In this document: one piece after another, positions 12,130 to 22,689 of the stretch
Layout: the number at the start of each line of letters is the position of its first letter
Position numbering within the stretch: the stretch's first letter is position 1
DNA from: Microglena sp. YARC
Lineage: Eukaryota > Chlorophyta > Chlorophyceae > Chlamydomonadales > Chlamydomonadaceae
Length of the DNA: 64,000 nt
Direction of reading: 5' to 3'
Assembly (NCBI GenBank): GCA_022414725.1
Contig: CM039464.1
Location: 31,079,109 to 31,143,108, forward strand
The notes under the pieces: generated by a model
Told to the model about the DNA's origin: nothing
Database searches by the model: none
What the model saw: the letters and a program-made list of their open reading frames with translations, nothing else
Translations under genes and position numbers: made by a program

Positions 12130-15100
12130 TAAGAAACACGCACTGGTGAACCCCGACAAATCGCAAAAACAGGGCCCGGCGTTCGTGCTATGAAAGTACG
12201 AAAATCTACATCGCGACGCTGTCATAACTGTACCGCAATGAGGCAATGAACGAAAAAACAAAATTGCCAGCTGTGCCTCTGTGTGGGAGGGTGTGGTGCG
12301 GTGTGCAAGGAGACATGGGGAGTGGGGAGAAGGACGGGAGTATTTGTGTTTTGTGGTGGGAGTGGGGTGGGGTGGTGGTGGGGGGTCATTGTCTTTAATG
12401 GGTATAATATCCTGAGTGTCTGTGAGTGTGCATGTTTTCGGAGTGCTTACTCAGACCCACCAAGGTTTGGCCAATGGGCAGCACATTAGGGTTCACAAAT
12501 ACTATAAGACTTATAAATACATAAATGCATAAATGCATAAATGCAGCCGCACAGCCCAGGACAGTCTTTCAGCCTACAGCCCCCCAGAAACCATACCCTC
12601 CTACTCAACCCCTCGCAGCTGCGAAGCCGACTATTTACAGATAATATAAGACTTGCAAATACAGGGAAGGACGAAGGCCTTCCTGGTGTTTGTGGCCAAA
12701 CCATTATTTTGTTTTTATCCCAGTGGTGCGCTTTTGGCATTTGGGGACACCGCAAATATTTTTACAGATTTCCAAATTTGGGTGCGACAACCACAATTTT
12801 GTTAAAGCCCCCAAATACAATAGACATATTTGTATTACATATTTTTGCATTTGTTGAAGCCCCCCAAAACAATAGATATATTTGTATTACATATTTTTGC
12901 ATTTGTTGAAGCCCCCAAATACAATAGATATATTTTTATTACATATTTTTGCATTTGTTGAAGCCCCCAAATACAATATATATATTTTTATTACATATTT
13001 TTGCATTTGTTGAAGCCCCCAAATACAATAGATATATTTTTATTACATATTTTTGCATTTGTTGAAGCCCCCAAATACAATATATATATTTTTATTACAT
13101 ATTTTTGCATTTGTTGAAGCCCCCAAATACAATATATATATTTGTATTACATATTTTTGCATTTGTTGAAGCCCCCAAATACAATATATATATTTTTATT
13201 ACATATTTTTGCATTTGTTGAAGCCCCCCAATACAATATATATATTTTTATTACATATTTTTGCATTTGTTGAAGCCCCCAAATACAATATATATATTTT
13301 TATTACATATTTTTGCATTTGTTGAAGCCCCCAAATACAATAGATATGTTACATACATACATAGGTTCGTAGGTTAGGGCTAATCGCAGACCAAATCAGC
13401 ACTTATTGGGCTAATAGCTAAATTAGCCTTATAAGGCTAATTTAGCTATTAGCCCTACAAGTGCTGATTTTGTGCCCTATTTTATAGTTGTGAAATAATT
13501 TAGCCAAACTGAGTTCACAACTAAGTTTGGCCAAACCAACCCAGGAAAATGCCACATATTCAGAGGAGACTGTTGTTATGCATTCAACTGTCTTGTTACC
13601 CAAGTTTTTATGATCTGGCCATTATGATGACGTAGCTAACAGACGTTCAAGATGCCATGACACATTGCTCAAAATGGCTCGCGCCCATTTCGTGCGTGCC
13701 ATGAGACACTGCTCGAAATGGCTCGCACCCATTTCGTGCCGCCGACAAGCCCGGAGCTGAGGGCAAGAAAAAGGAGTTCCACAGAGATTGCATTTAAATT
13801 AAATTAAAGTTAGCCCTAACTTACGTTTGCCCCCACCTAGCTAAATCCTAAACCCAACTAGACCCTAAACCCTGAAACAACCAAGCCCCTAAACTTAGAA
13901 TATACACCTAAACCACTTAACCCTAAACCTGCGGACCCCCCTAAACTTAAGCGGGGGTTTACAAACCCCCTACAATGCAGTTGAGGGGGCCAAGGGGGCA
14001 GCTACTTCCAACAAGCCCGGAACCGAGGGCACGAAAAAAGAGCAGAAGCTAAAGCAAGCCGGGCATGTAAGTATAACCACAACCACAAACACCGCCGCTC
14101 TCACCACAATCACAACTACAAACACTACCATCACGACCACAGCCACAACTACTCTTACCACCTCCACCTCCACCTCCACTCCCACTACAAACACCACCCC
14201 CACCACCATGCAGAGGCTGCTACTCCTTCCAACGATGGGGGGCAAGACGACACAGAAGGTGGCTGCCTTTCAAAACGCCAGCTCTTGCGTCGTCAGAGGC
14301 AGAGAGCAAGAGCAAAATCAGGATTCGATGAGAGGCACTTTGAGTTTGAGCAGGGCAAGGACAAGACAGACAAGACAAAGGAGTTAGCAGAGGCCAAGAA
14401 GAAGAGGTCACACAGGCAGGCTGGTATGGGCAATGGTGAGCAGTATTTGTTTGTTTCAACGACACCTCGCCATTCCGGCGCTGCATGAGTCTGGCTAAAC
14501 TAGACAGGAATGGATCCAGAACCCCTCCGGCTCAGCGCTCTGCGAGGTTTGAGGGGCAGCGCGTCTCACTGGGGTCGCACCGAGTCGCTCAATTTGCGAC
14601 GCGTCGCACACATAATAATGAAGGCTTAAAACAAGCAAACAGAGGGCACAGCGAGCGGATGGGGTAGGTGTGTATGTAGGTAACAGTCCAGGGGTAGGCC
14701 AAATTTGCAATGCGTCGCACACAAAAAAATATGAGGGCAAGCAGAGGACACAGCCAGCAGAGCACACAGATGCTTCAAAATGAAAGAGTCATGTGGATTC
14801 TGAGATAGAAGATTATGTTGGTTACAGTCCAGGGGTAGGCCAAAAGGCTAAAGGAACTTGCGCAACCGTGAAAGGAAAGGGTAACAAGAAAAAACACTGA
14901 CGAACTAAACCTCAAACAATCGTTTTACCGTCTGGGGCCCTGCGTTCGTGCTAAGGTCAAAATGTAATTATGAACGAATACATTCGCATTCTACACAAAT
15001 TCATTCAAATTCTACATAAATACATACACATTCTTCTTGCAGACTACCCGAGACTGAAACAAATGTAGGTAGGTAGGTATGTTCCAGTCCTGGGGGTAGC

Positions 15101-15296
15101 CAATTGAACTGAGGCACAAAGACATCTGGTGGAGATAGAGGAAAAAGCAGCTCGGTGAGCAGGTTGTGTATAGTTTAGCTTCTTTACTTAGTGCAGTTTT
15201 TATCTCAGTAGACAAAGTTGTATCTTTATTGGTATTTCAAATTAAGTAGTAGTTTTCGTGGTAGTACCATGTTGTGGCCTGCACCCTGGCTTTTTT

Positions 15297-15360
<64 letters not shown>

Positions 15361-18300
15361 TGGTAGTAGTAGTAGTAGTAGTAGTAGTAGTTTTCGTGGT
15401 AGCTTTCGTGTTAGTAGTAGTTGCCGTGGTGGTTTTTGTGGTAGTACCATGTTGTGACCTGCACCCTGGCTTTTCTTCCCGTACTTTAAACTTCATATCT
15501 CATTGAATGTATCTTGTCACATGTATTGATGAGTGGAACAAGATATTTCCATCCTCTGAATGAGATAGGATTCATTAACATTCTGAATGTGACAGTGTTA
15601 ATTCAAATTCTGAATGTGACAGGTTTCATTACAATTCTGAAGGAGACAGGGTTCATTACTTTGTTAACATTCCGAATGAGACAGGGTTCATTAAAATTTT
15701 GAATGAGACAGGGTTCATTACCATTCTGAATGGGACAGAGTTAATTGGAATTCTGAATGAGACAGGGGTCATTAAAATTCTCATATAGTAGAGTCATGGA
15801 CAACTAAATGATGCTCGATTCTTAATTTATACAATTAAACATTTCTCTCCTCACAGGAAAAAGGTCATTCCAACACCAAGTGCATTCCATCCTCTCCTGC
15901 TCTCCTACCCTCAACCACCATATCATAGCACCGACACACTCTATTAGAGTAGTGGACAACTAAATGATGCCTGATTCCTAATTTATAGAATTAAACATTC
16001 CTTTCCTCGAGAAAAAAAGTCATTCCATCACAAAGTGTATTTCATCCTCTCCTATTCTCATACTGTCGACCACCATAGCATACCACCTACACATTCTATT
16101 ATAGCTGGATAGACACCGATCGCATCTGCCAGCTTCAACATTGAGCATGTGTGCACAAAGTCGTAATCTAGCAACACATTGACCACACATTTGGTTGGTT
16201 GGTTGGTTGGTTGGTTGGTTGGTTGGTTTGATGCATAGTAGAGTGGATTTACCACACGGTTTGTTGGTTGGTTGGTAGGTTGGTTGGTTTGATGCATAGT
16301 AGAGTGGATTTACCACACTTTAAGTTGTACGCACAAAGACGTAATCTAGCATTGCATTTTATGGCTTCTTTATTATTCAACAAGTTGGAATACAACTATA
16401 CACAGATTAAATATATACTTCATGTGGTGTTTAGGCTGAAAGTTCATGTTGAAATTGGGTTGGATGTAAACTGGCAGCCACCCTGGTCATGGAATTGGTT
16501 TGGGTTTAAACTGCCAACCACCCTGGTCATGGAATAGGTTTGGGTCTAAACTGCTAACCATTCTGGTCATGGAATTGGTTTGGGTGTAAACTGCCAACCA
16601 CCCTGGTCATGGAATTGGTTTGGATGTAAACTGCCAGCCACCCGTTGATTTGAGCCTCTCATTCCAACTCAAAAGTTCTCTTCCTCGTTAAGTTTTCTCT
16701 GGGCTCCCACTTATCCACTCACGCGCCTCATCCGCTCATAACCACAACCACAGCCTCAGCCATAACCACAACCACACACCCCTCAGAAGATGTTCGGCAG
16801 ATTTTGTGTGTTTGTTGGGGGAGAGAAGGAGACCATGCACTCACCGATTGTGATAAACATGAATTTTCACATGCCCTTAATACGTAATTTGTTTGTCGCA
16901 GAAGAAGGAAAAGGAGAAGAAGAACTGGGAAGAGGCAGTGACTTAGATGTCTTGCCAAAGTCCTTAGAGCGTCTCATGCCAGTGGGACAAGCTAGATTGT
17001 CAATGGATCAAATCCTTGCAAAAAGGGCTGAGGCAGCACAGGTGAGATGCGATCTCCCCCTTAAGCACAATTGAATACATAAATAAATAATACGCCTTAT
17101 TACGAGGTGTGAGGTTGAGGGGGCCAGCCTGTTTGCTTGCACAGGGGCCAACCACCTAAGGCATTATTTAATCGAATTGAATTGTTCCATGTGTTTTTCA
17201 ATCTAAATCTGGGCTGCTCACCATCTTCCAATTCCAAGTCCCCCCGCGCGATACCCACGGAAACCTGGGAGCACACTCAGCAGATTCAAAACCATGACTG
17301 GGATATATGGAGACCATTTGTATACCCCTCTTTACCACTACGGGGGGCTAAGGCGTATGATTATATGCATGGCTTGCATGCATGTTACAGTATAGGGGTA
17401 GGCAAAATAGGCTAAAGGGACTTGCCCATCCGTGACATGAGGGGCTAAAAAGAAAAGGCATTGACGAACTGAACCCCAAACATTTGTTTTACAGACGGCG
17501 GATCTGAGTACTCTATATAGTGATAATTTAATTCTACAATTATAATTAAATCAATCCAAATAAAGCATAATAGCAGTGTCATGTTTTCTCATCCCATCCA
17601 CTCAACAATCCACTGTAACTTGATACAGTGCGCCTCCCAGTTGTATGCCAATCATTGAATTTAATTTTTACTATAGCAGGAACTCAGGGCCCCTGTCAGT
17701 AAAACAATTGTTTGGGGTTCAGTTCGTCAGTGCGTTTTCGTTACAGCCCCTCCTGCCATGGTTGGGCAAGTCCCTTCAACCTATTTGGTCTACCCCTGGA
17801 CTGTAGCAACTATCTTGCCAATTTGTTAGACCCCTTGCAGCTTGTATATAACCATATATGTAGCCAAAGCATGCCATGATTTTTGCAATCCCTCAAAAAT
17901 TCAGCAGCCCTAGAAAGCTGATTGCGCCAGCTTCAAAATACACTAGGTTGCTTTAGGTTTGGCTGATAAGCCAGCCAGGGGTGCTGCCTAGAAGCTGCTT
18001 CTAGTAGCCGAAAAGAAAAACAGAGTGCGACACCATATCCGTCTTCAGCACTGTAAATAGTAGAAAAATAATGATTATAAATACAGTTATAGTAGCCAAA
18101 GCATGGTATTTGCATTCCCTTGGATTTATATTTATATTACTATATGTGTAGTTATTTCAGGCCAAATTGTAATATAGTTATAGTAGCCAAAGCGTGCCAT
18201 GCCTTATAGCCATCCAGCGAAACATGTGAGAATCAAGTTCGACAGGTCGTACTTGGCATCCAACAATTCTCCCAGAGGTCGGAATATCAGGCCAAATGTG

Positions 18301-18864
18301 AGGTAAGAACTACGAACTACGACCTGTTTCGAAATCTTGTTGCAAATCCCCTTTCAAAATGCAAATCATTCGCTGAATGGCTATAATACATTCTGCATCA
18401 CCATTATCACGTATAACGGTATCAAGATAAGAGAAGGACAGCAAATCAGTAATATAGCATAATGCTGACACTCGATCATTTGATAATTTATCCGTTAACT
18501 TATCCTTCCATCCATCCAGGCATCCATCCAGGCATCCGTCCACCCATCCATTCGCTCATCTATCCATTCACTCATTCATTGCATTGCCTTGCTACTTACT
18601 TGCTACCTACAATATCTTTGCCCCACCAACCAGGCTATGATTGCCCTTGAGCCAGTAAGCAACCTGCGAAATTCGGCCAGGGCGGGTGCCGCCCTGGCAT
18701 TCAACCAGTGTGCAGAACTGCTTCGGCTAGCTGGTCACCACATCCCCCACAATCTAATTGGTGCCATTAAAGAGTGTAAGATGCATGGCTTGATCGACAT
18801 ATTGACTGTGCAGCTGATGCAAAGCTTGCGGACGACCAGCAACATCGCCAGTCACGACTTCTAA
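3720..18864 (+). CDS. Protein with four split double-stranded-RNA-binding domains and basic linkers
   Basis: Not recognised as a named family. Fourteen exons join in phase: 3720-3896, 4323-4483, 4772-4949, 5633-5808, 6471-6811, 7421-7518, 8490-8647, 8851-9089, 9434-9540, 11007-11164, 11371-11507, 14214-14435, 16902-17041, 18634-18864; about 840 residues. The start ATG sits in the context CACCATGG with an in-frame TAA just upstream. Four exon pairs (exons 2+3, 4+5, 7+8, 10+11) each encode one dsRBD-like fold. The first exon of a pair gives helix 1 and the first strands (for example LFGLQELCGKI or GMLQHICEK, then PVY and EWMATV). The second gives the last strands and helix 2 (SCSLG, FEASGTGI, ARLAAASDLVEKL). 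Linkers carry KKRKR or KKLKK runs like nuclear signals. The C-terminal region has a charged helix-prone stretch (KDKTDKTKELAEAKKKRSH) and a final exon rich in hydrophobic helix, unlike anything I know. An RNA-binding, probably nuclear, role is inferred. Gene-level assembly is by hand; some exons may be alternative. Confidence 0.8.
4505..4770 (+). repeat. CCA-rich tract before a dsRBD acceptor
   Basis: (CCA)n/(CACC)n sequence fills the intron up to the AG at 4771. The same arrangement precedes every second dsRBD exon: 6278-6470, 8705-8850 and 11220-11370, and also the exon at 14214 (14075-14213). It stands where a T-rich polypyrimidine tract would usually be. Confidence 0.85.
4963..5045 (+). 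repeat. Dispersed short repeat family 2 (representative copy)
   Basis: Core GTTGGCCCCAATGCAAGCAA, ACAGGCTGACCCC, TCAACCTCACGCCT, TAATAAGGCNTACTATTTAT with a TTTA-rich tail. Other copies: 4222, 20443, 28407 (+); 17085-17155, 42035-42105, and five in the exon 9 array at 48160-48785 (-). Its tail end also forms part of each exon 4 array unit. Confidence 0.85.
6471..6811 (+). repeat. Internal 34-residue repeat within dsRBD exon 5
   Basis: Within one exon, 102-bp units encode three copies of the last strand and helix 2 of the dsRBD (STGIGPRNARLPAASDLVEK-like), at 6505, 6607 and 6709. The matching exon at 8851-9089 has two copies; those at 4772 and 11371 have one. Confidence 0.88.
7580..7975. repeat. 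Composite TTA/TTG trinucleotide array
   Basis: About 400 bp of (TTA)n, then (TTG)n with GTT/GAT variants, then (ATT)n, (TTG)n again, (AAT)n and (TTA)n. Switches from TTA to TAA strand sense create inverted segments that could fold. It lies in the intron after linker exon 7421-7518. Confidence 0.95.
8156..8212 (+). CDS. Possible phase 0-0 cassette exon of the dsRBD gene
   Basis: A 57-nt segment between CTAG and GTGTGTG encodes 19 residues ending GSKRRRKEVQQ, like the basic end of exon 1 (3720-3896, GAQQ). It would keep frame if inserted between the linker exon at 7421-7518 and the dsRBD exon at 8490. Its upstream flank is a dispersed repeat (8052-8155), so it may be only a copied exon edge. 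Confidence 0.35.
9594..10112. repeat. 19-bp minisatellite
   Basis: Units of TTATTATTCATGTGATCTG with CCG/CTG and CTC/ATG variants repeat for about 520 bp. A higher-order unit containing GATCCGATGTGATCC recurs about every 170 bp. Confidence 0.93.
10320..10417 (+). CDS. Alternative or decayed linker exon of the dsRBD gene
   Basis: An open segment between an AG at 10318-10319 and GTGTGTG at 10418. It begins in phase 1, ends in phase 0 and is 98 nt long, the same length and phases as the linker exon at 7421-7518. Its product ends GSKKRKKEGKD, resembling the NKKRKRGGKE end of the linker exon at 9434-9540. It cannot follow that exon in frame but could replace it, so it is either a mutually exclusive exon or a leftover copy. 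Confidence 0.45.
12795..13348. repeat. 52-bp minisatellite
   Basis: About ten near-identical units of AAGCCCCCAAATACAATATA, a TATATTTTTATTACATA segment and TTTTTGCATTTGTTG. Flanked at 13350-13364 by CATA repeats. Located in the intron after dsRBD exon 11. Confidence 0.95.
13394..13469. repeat. Perfect palindrome with imperfect extension
   Basis: 13408-13431 and 13432-13455 are perfect reverse complements (24-nt arms beginning GGGCTAATAGCTAAATTAGC), with no loop. Outside, CAGCACTTATT and ACAAGTGCTG extend the pairing imperfectly. Confidence 0.9.
13747..14066 (+). repeat. Upstream copies of dsRBD-gene exon 12 start
   Basis: 13981-14066 follows a CAG, shows an open frame (GAAT-SNKPGTEGTKKEQ) and resembles the start of the exon at 14214. 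Its end phase does not fit that exon, so I treat it as an upstream exon-edge copy. A shorter copy (ACAAGCCCGGAGCTGAGGGC) is at about 13747. Confidence 0.6.
14508..14605 (+). repeat. Dispersed repeat family 5
   Basis: Core GGGGCAGCGCGTCTCACTGG, GGTCGCACCGAGTCGCTCAA, TTTGCGACGCGTCGCA. Other copies at 10186-10270 (-), 39195-39305 (+) and 46840-46985 (+). It is GC-richer than its surroundings. Confidence 0.7.
15295..15460. repeat. TAG trinucleotide array between direct repeats
   Basis: (TAG)n with GGTAG variants; the flanks GTGGTAGTACCATGTTGTG and CCTGCACCCTGGCTTTT occur on both sides (15259 and 15439), so the array sits inside a duplication of about 180 bp. Confidence 0.9.
15540..16660. repeat. 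Series of short tandem repeats in the intron before dsRBD exon 13
   Basis: 15540-15780: about seven units of TTCTGAATGAGACAGGGTTC. 15785-16090: two copies of a 165-bp unit with GACAACTAAATGATG. 16190-16320: (TTGG)n twice with GATGCATAGTAGAGTGGATT. 16445-16645: about five units of AAACTGCCAACCACCCTGGT, CATGGAATTGG. No gene content seen. Confidence 0.85.
17392..17497 (+). repeat. Dispersed short repeat family 1 (representative copy)
   Basis: A unit of about 105 bp starting CAGTATAGGGGTAGGCAAAA, GGCTAAAGGGACTTGCCC and ending CAAACATTTGTTTTACAG. Good + copies: 8052, 14688, 14824, 19709, 24176, 28176, 28287, 34139. Good - copies: 17698-17816, 21384-21440, 29793-29862, 54326-54435. Cores only: 37482, 46187, 46398, 50362. 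Flanks often carry ATGT/CATA tetranucleotide runs, giving a SINE-like tail. No coding capacity. Confidence 0.85.
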
Positions 18865-18912
18865 GAGCGTGAGCTCGTGATGGGATTTGAGGATATATAG
18901 ACACATCTGATT

Positions 18913-19012
18913 GGATTGGATTGCTACATGGTTTTCCTGCAAACTCTGGGCTGCTCACCGTCTTCCGATCCCAAGTCCCTCCGTGCGAAACCCACGGAAA
19001 GCGAGGAGCATA
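18913..19012 (+). repeat. Dispersed repeat family 4
   Basis: Begins GGATTGGATTGCTACATGG and continues CTCTGGGCTGCTCACCGTCT, TCCAATNCCAAGTCC, CACGGAAANC. Other copies at 17170-17275, 19212-19312 and 45833-45920. No ORF. Confidence 0.75.
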
Positions 19013-20272
19013 CGACGGATATACAGATAGGCGAACGTAAAATGCACATTGCATCGTTTTACTTCATCAGTCAATCCCCTTCTTTCACTCTAAAGACTGA
19101 GTTTGCATCATGTACAGCAATGATCATACATCATCATGCGCACCATACACTTTTCTGCATCGACACAACCACCAGCCATTAGCTTGAATTAGGATATGCA
19201 GCAGACTACATGATTGGATTGGATTGACAAATGTTTTTTAGCCAACTCTGGGCTGCTCACCGTCTTCCAATGCCAAGTCCCCCTGTGCGATACCCACGGA
19301 ATCCAGGGAGCAGGAATCCATCAGCGGAAAGAAGTGGCGCTCACTCACACAGTGCTCGCTCCTGAAAGGGGACCTGAGCATCCACTTCACCCAGCATCCC
19401 TCTCTGTGTGCCAGCCCCAAGGCGGACGCGGATTCAGTACTTGATCTCAGGTCCTTCGTCATATCTCTACAATTGCTGGTGACCAGATGATCTTGTCTTT
19501 GTTACTGATCAGTACCCTTGGCAAGCAACATGGTTTTACCGCATGCTTTGCGTGCATCCATGAGCAGAGCCGTATGCTTTCTGCATGCACTGAAATGTGT
19601 TTGTTGCGGCATGCACCGCTCAGACTCCCAGACCAGCATGTATGTATGTATGTATGTATGTATGTACGTATGTATGTATGTATGTACGTATGTATGTATG
19701 TATGTATGTTGCAGTCCAGGATAGGCCAAATAGGCTCAAGGGACTTTCCCAACCGTGATAGGAAGGGCTTAAAAAGAAATGGCACTGGTGAAGTGAACCC
19801 CAAACAATCGTTTTACAGTATGCTTGGCAAGCTCCCAGATACTTCCATATGCTTTGCGTGTACCCAAGAGCAGATCATGCGTGTTTCGTGCACTGAGATC
19901 ATTCATCTTAAATGTGCACATAGCACAATATGCTTAGGTTTCTTTGAAGCACTATCTTTAACGATACCTGTTGAGTAACATTGCTTTTACTGCTGAAGAC
20001 GGCGAGCAGCCAAATTGCTGGCTGGAGCCATGTTACGCAGTTCAAGTTGAAAAGCTTATTAATACCAGTAGCCTTTCTGAAAAGTAAATAATTCTATTCA
20101 TTTGTTGAGGTTTAGCAAATCATTTAAAACTAAACCTAGAGAGGAATTTGTTGACCCAAGCGGCCTTAAGACAAAATAAAACTGCCTTGCTAATCAAAAA
20201 TGAACCCCCAGACCGGCCCAGGCATCCTCGTCTGATCATGCCTGGGCCACCGTTACCCCTTTCAGTGATATA

Positions 20273-20425
20273 CATTGGTCTAGTGATACACCGAATCACT
20301 TTGAGGATGAAGAGTCGGGGGTTCGATTCCCCCTTCGGTCGCGTTGCAGGTTGCTGTCAACCGCGATGGTTGCTTGTCCAGTTGAGGTTGAAGACCGCTC
20401 CCTACCCGAAGCTTAAAACCAACTA
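20273..20425 (+). mobile_element. tRNA-like SINE
   Basis: The head resembles a tRNA: TTGGTCTAGTGATACACC fits an A box and GGGGGTTCGATTCCCCC a B box with a perfect T stem. The acceptor stem and anticodon stem do not pair, so it is not a working tRNA. The body CAACCGCGATGGTTGCTTGT, CCAGTTGAGG is shared with 33421-33465. Confidence 0.55.
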
Positions 20426-21845
20426 AGCTGCTACATACATTGGTGGTTGGCCTCAGTGCAAGCAAACGGGCTGCGGGCTGCCCCCTCAGTATCCTGCCTT
20501 GTTATAAGGCGTCCTATTTATTTTCTACCTGATAATGCCATCAACAGCTCATGAAAGGGCTATCCTCAAGCCTTGATCCCTTGAGCCTCTCTTATCCGCA
20601 GCAGGTTTTTTCAAGGAATTTTATTTTTGTGCATCCCAAATTTAGAGTGCTATAGTTGGCCTCATTCTGATACCAAAATATAAATAGTGCTATTTTTGGT
20701 AGGGACCGGCATATCATATGATTTAAACTAAAGGCTAGTATGATATCTTATGATATCATACAAATTACATCATATTCTATTGTACAAGCACCCTGCTATT
20801 GTATATTAATTGTAACTTTGGACTAGTCAAACTGCCGGCATCATACGATATCATATTGCCGTTCCCTAATTACTGGTCCTATTTCATCCTCTAACTATAG
20901 CTCCAGCCTTACGAGTGTGAACTACCACATACACAAATAGCAGGGTGCCCAAGGCCCCCTAATGGTCGACCCAAATGCGTGCATGGTGAGACTTCAGGGG
21001 TGGTGGCTGCTGATAAGCAAGACCAATACCAGGTGACAGGTTCATATGCGGCCGATATGCGGCCGATATCAGCTGAAGATGCGGGCGACACGACAACTGG
21101 ATATGCGACATGTCCTGACAACGAACCGAATTGCACTTCGTTACACCTAAATTTAACACGATAAACAACCAGGTTAGTAAACAACCTGAACAGCACCCAA
21201 TGAACTAGGGTTGTTGGTAGTGATGCATTACTCGGCCAGGGCCGACCAACTGTGAGATACCAAGGTAATTCAATGGACCCTCCCCACGTTCCGTCCTGCG
21301 ACGCAACAGAGCCTTCAACGTTGAGTCTACGACGGAGGATGCAGCGTCCTGAACAACCCTGGATGCCTTGTCTGTCTAGCCCTTCCTGTCACCGTTGGGC
21401 AAGTCCCTTCAGCCTATTTGACCTACCCCTGGACTGTAACATACATACATGGTGCGATATCAGGGGGATAGCTGGTGTGAAACCAGAGGTGCACAGTGTG
21501 ATTCCACCAAGGCAATGTTTTTTACGGTTTGTGGTAACGTGGTGCGATTTGATAGGGCCCAAAACGGCCAGAAATCGCACTAGCCAGGAAGTGAAATGTC
21601 TAATAATTGCACTTTCCTCTAAATTACACCTTAAAAAACCCTGACCCGCACATACTCGAAAACCTTCTAAGCCCTGCTGCTGTGCTGAAGCTTAAAACCA
21701 ACTAAGTTGCTACCTTATGATGTCATCAACAGCTGCTATTAAGCGGCCACCCTCAAGCGTTTGGCAATATGCCCCCCCCCCCCCCCCCCAAGGAGCATTT
21801 TGTTAAGGATCATTTTTGACTTAAGGAACATTCCTTAACAAAATA

Positions 21846-21940
21846 CGGAAGTCCATATTCTGGACTTAAGAATACTCCTTACATCCAAATTCTGGACTTA
21901 AGGATTGAGCTTCTGAAGTCCAGAATATGGACTTAAGGAT
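21846..21940. repeat. Inverted repeat downstream of the oxidase gene
   Basis: GTCCATATTCTGGACTTAAG near 21851 and AAGTCCAGAATATGGACTTA near 21917 are reverse complements over about 17 bases with about 50 bp between. A third, direct copy of TTCTGGACTTAAG lies between them. A C run of about 17 bases is at 21773-21789. Confidence 0.8.
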
Positions 21941-21984
21941 TGCTTCTTTTGCCAACGACAGGCCAACCGCCAGATCAAATGATG

Positions 21985-22689
21985 CAATCAGCAGCTCATG
22001 GGTCATGAGAGGGCCACTCCCAAGCTATCGCTAACATCTCCAGCACCCCCAAACCACCGTTAGACCAGCCGCCAGAGCAAATGATTTTGTCTGCAGCTCA
22101 TGAGATTGCCACTCTCAAGCGATCAGGGACATCTCCATCGCACCACCAATCTAATGACAGGCCAACCGTCAGCCCAATTGATGCCAACAGCAGTTCGTGA
22201 GAGGTCCGCCTGCCAAGATCTGGTCAGGTGTCCGATAGGTGCATTGGTAGAGAAGTACGATGTACCCTGGCACCACCCTCAAGCATGACATCCCCAGCGC
22301 ACGCACAAGCAACAGCAAGACCAGCTGCCCACCCATCCCCACACCCACCCACTTCATGCAGGTCTTTGGCCTTCTAGCCGTCTAGAAACAACTGTCATTG
22401 CTAGCACTTTGAGGCAACAAATGATACCATGAGAAGCTCAAGAGTCACAAGAGCGCGGCTCCCAAGCGATCAACGACATTTCTAGCGTACCCCCAAGCTA
22501 AAGGCAGGCCAACCTTCATACCAAATTATGTCTGCTCCAGCATCAGCAGCTCACGAGAGTGCCACTCTTAAGCAATCAACGACATCTCCAGCGCACCCCC
22601 AAGCCACAGTAGCTAGACCAGTCGCCAGAGCAAATGACCTTGTCAGGCCAACCTCCATACCAAATTATGTCTGCACCAGCATCAGAAGC
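21985..22689 (-). repeat. Tandem copies of oxidase terminal exon end beyond the stop codon
   Basis: The end of the last exon (GGGGGTGCGCTGGAGATGTC, GTTGATCGCTT on the - strand) recurs about six times downstream of the stop, near 22575, 22475, 22275, 22130, 22030 and in shorter form at 21745 and 20560. Fillers contain GACAGGCCAACCGTC and CCAGAGCAAATGA. Here the duplicated edge is coding sequence with no donor site. Confidence 0.85.

Larger units (their letters stand above)
18865..21984. other. Repeat-rich intergenic region between the dsRBD and oxidase genes
   Basis: Two family 4 copies (18913, 19212), a (TATG)n run at 19640-19708 joined to a family 1 copy, the tRNA-like SINE at 20273, a family 2 copy at 20443, and palindromic ATCATATGATATCATATGAT-type sequence at 20708-20865 that also occurs at 11560-11705. 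No gene seen. Confidence 0.7.

Noticed and set aside
12795..13348. Regular array resembling a CRISPR
   Set aside because: Units are adjacent with no unique spacers, and the window is eukaryotic; it is a minisatellite.
13981..14066. Coding exon of the dsRBD gene
   Set aside because: Open and flanked by AG and GTAAGT, but its end phase (0) does not fit the next exon (phase 1), while skipping it does; it looks like an upstream exon-edge copy.
15218..15506. Poly-Ser, poly-Val and poly-Leu ORFs
   Set aside because: Translations of the TAG trinucleotide array on both strands.
20273..20345. Functional tRNA gene
   Set aside because: A and B boxes and T arm fit, but acceptor and anticodon stems do not pair and the body continues as a shared repeat; it is better called a SINE.
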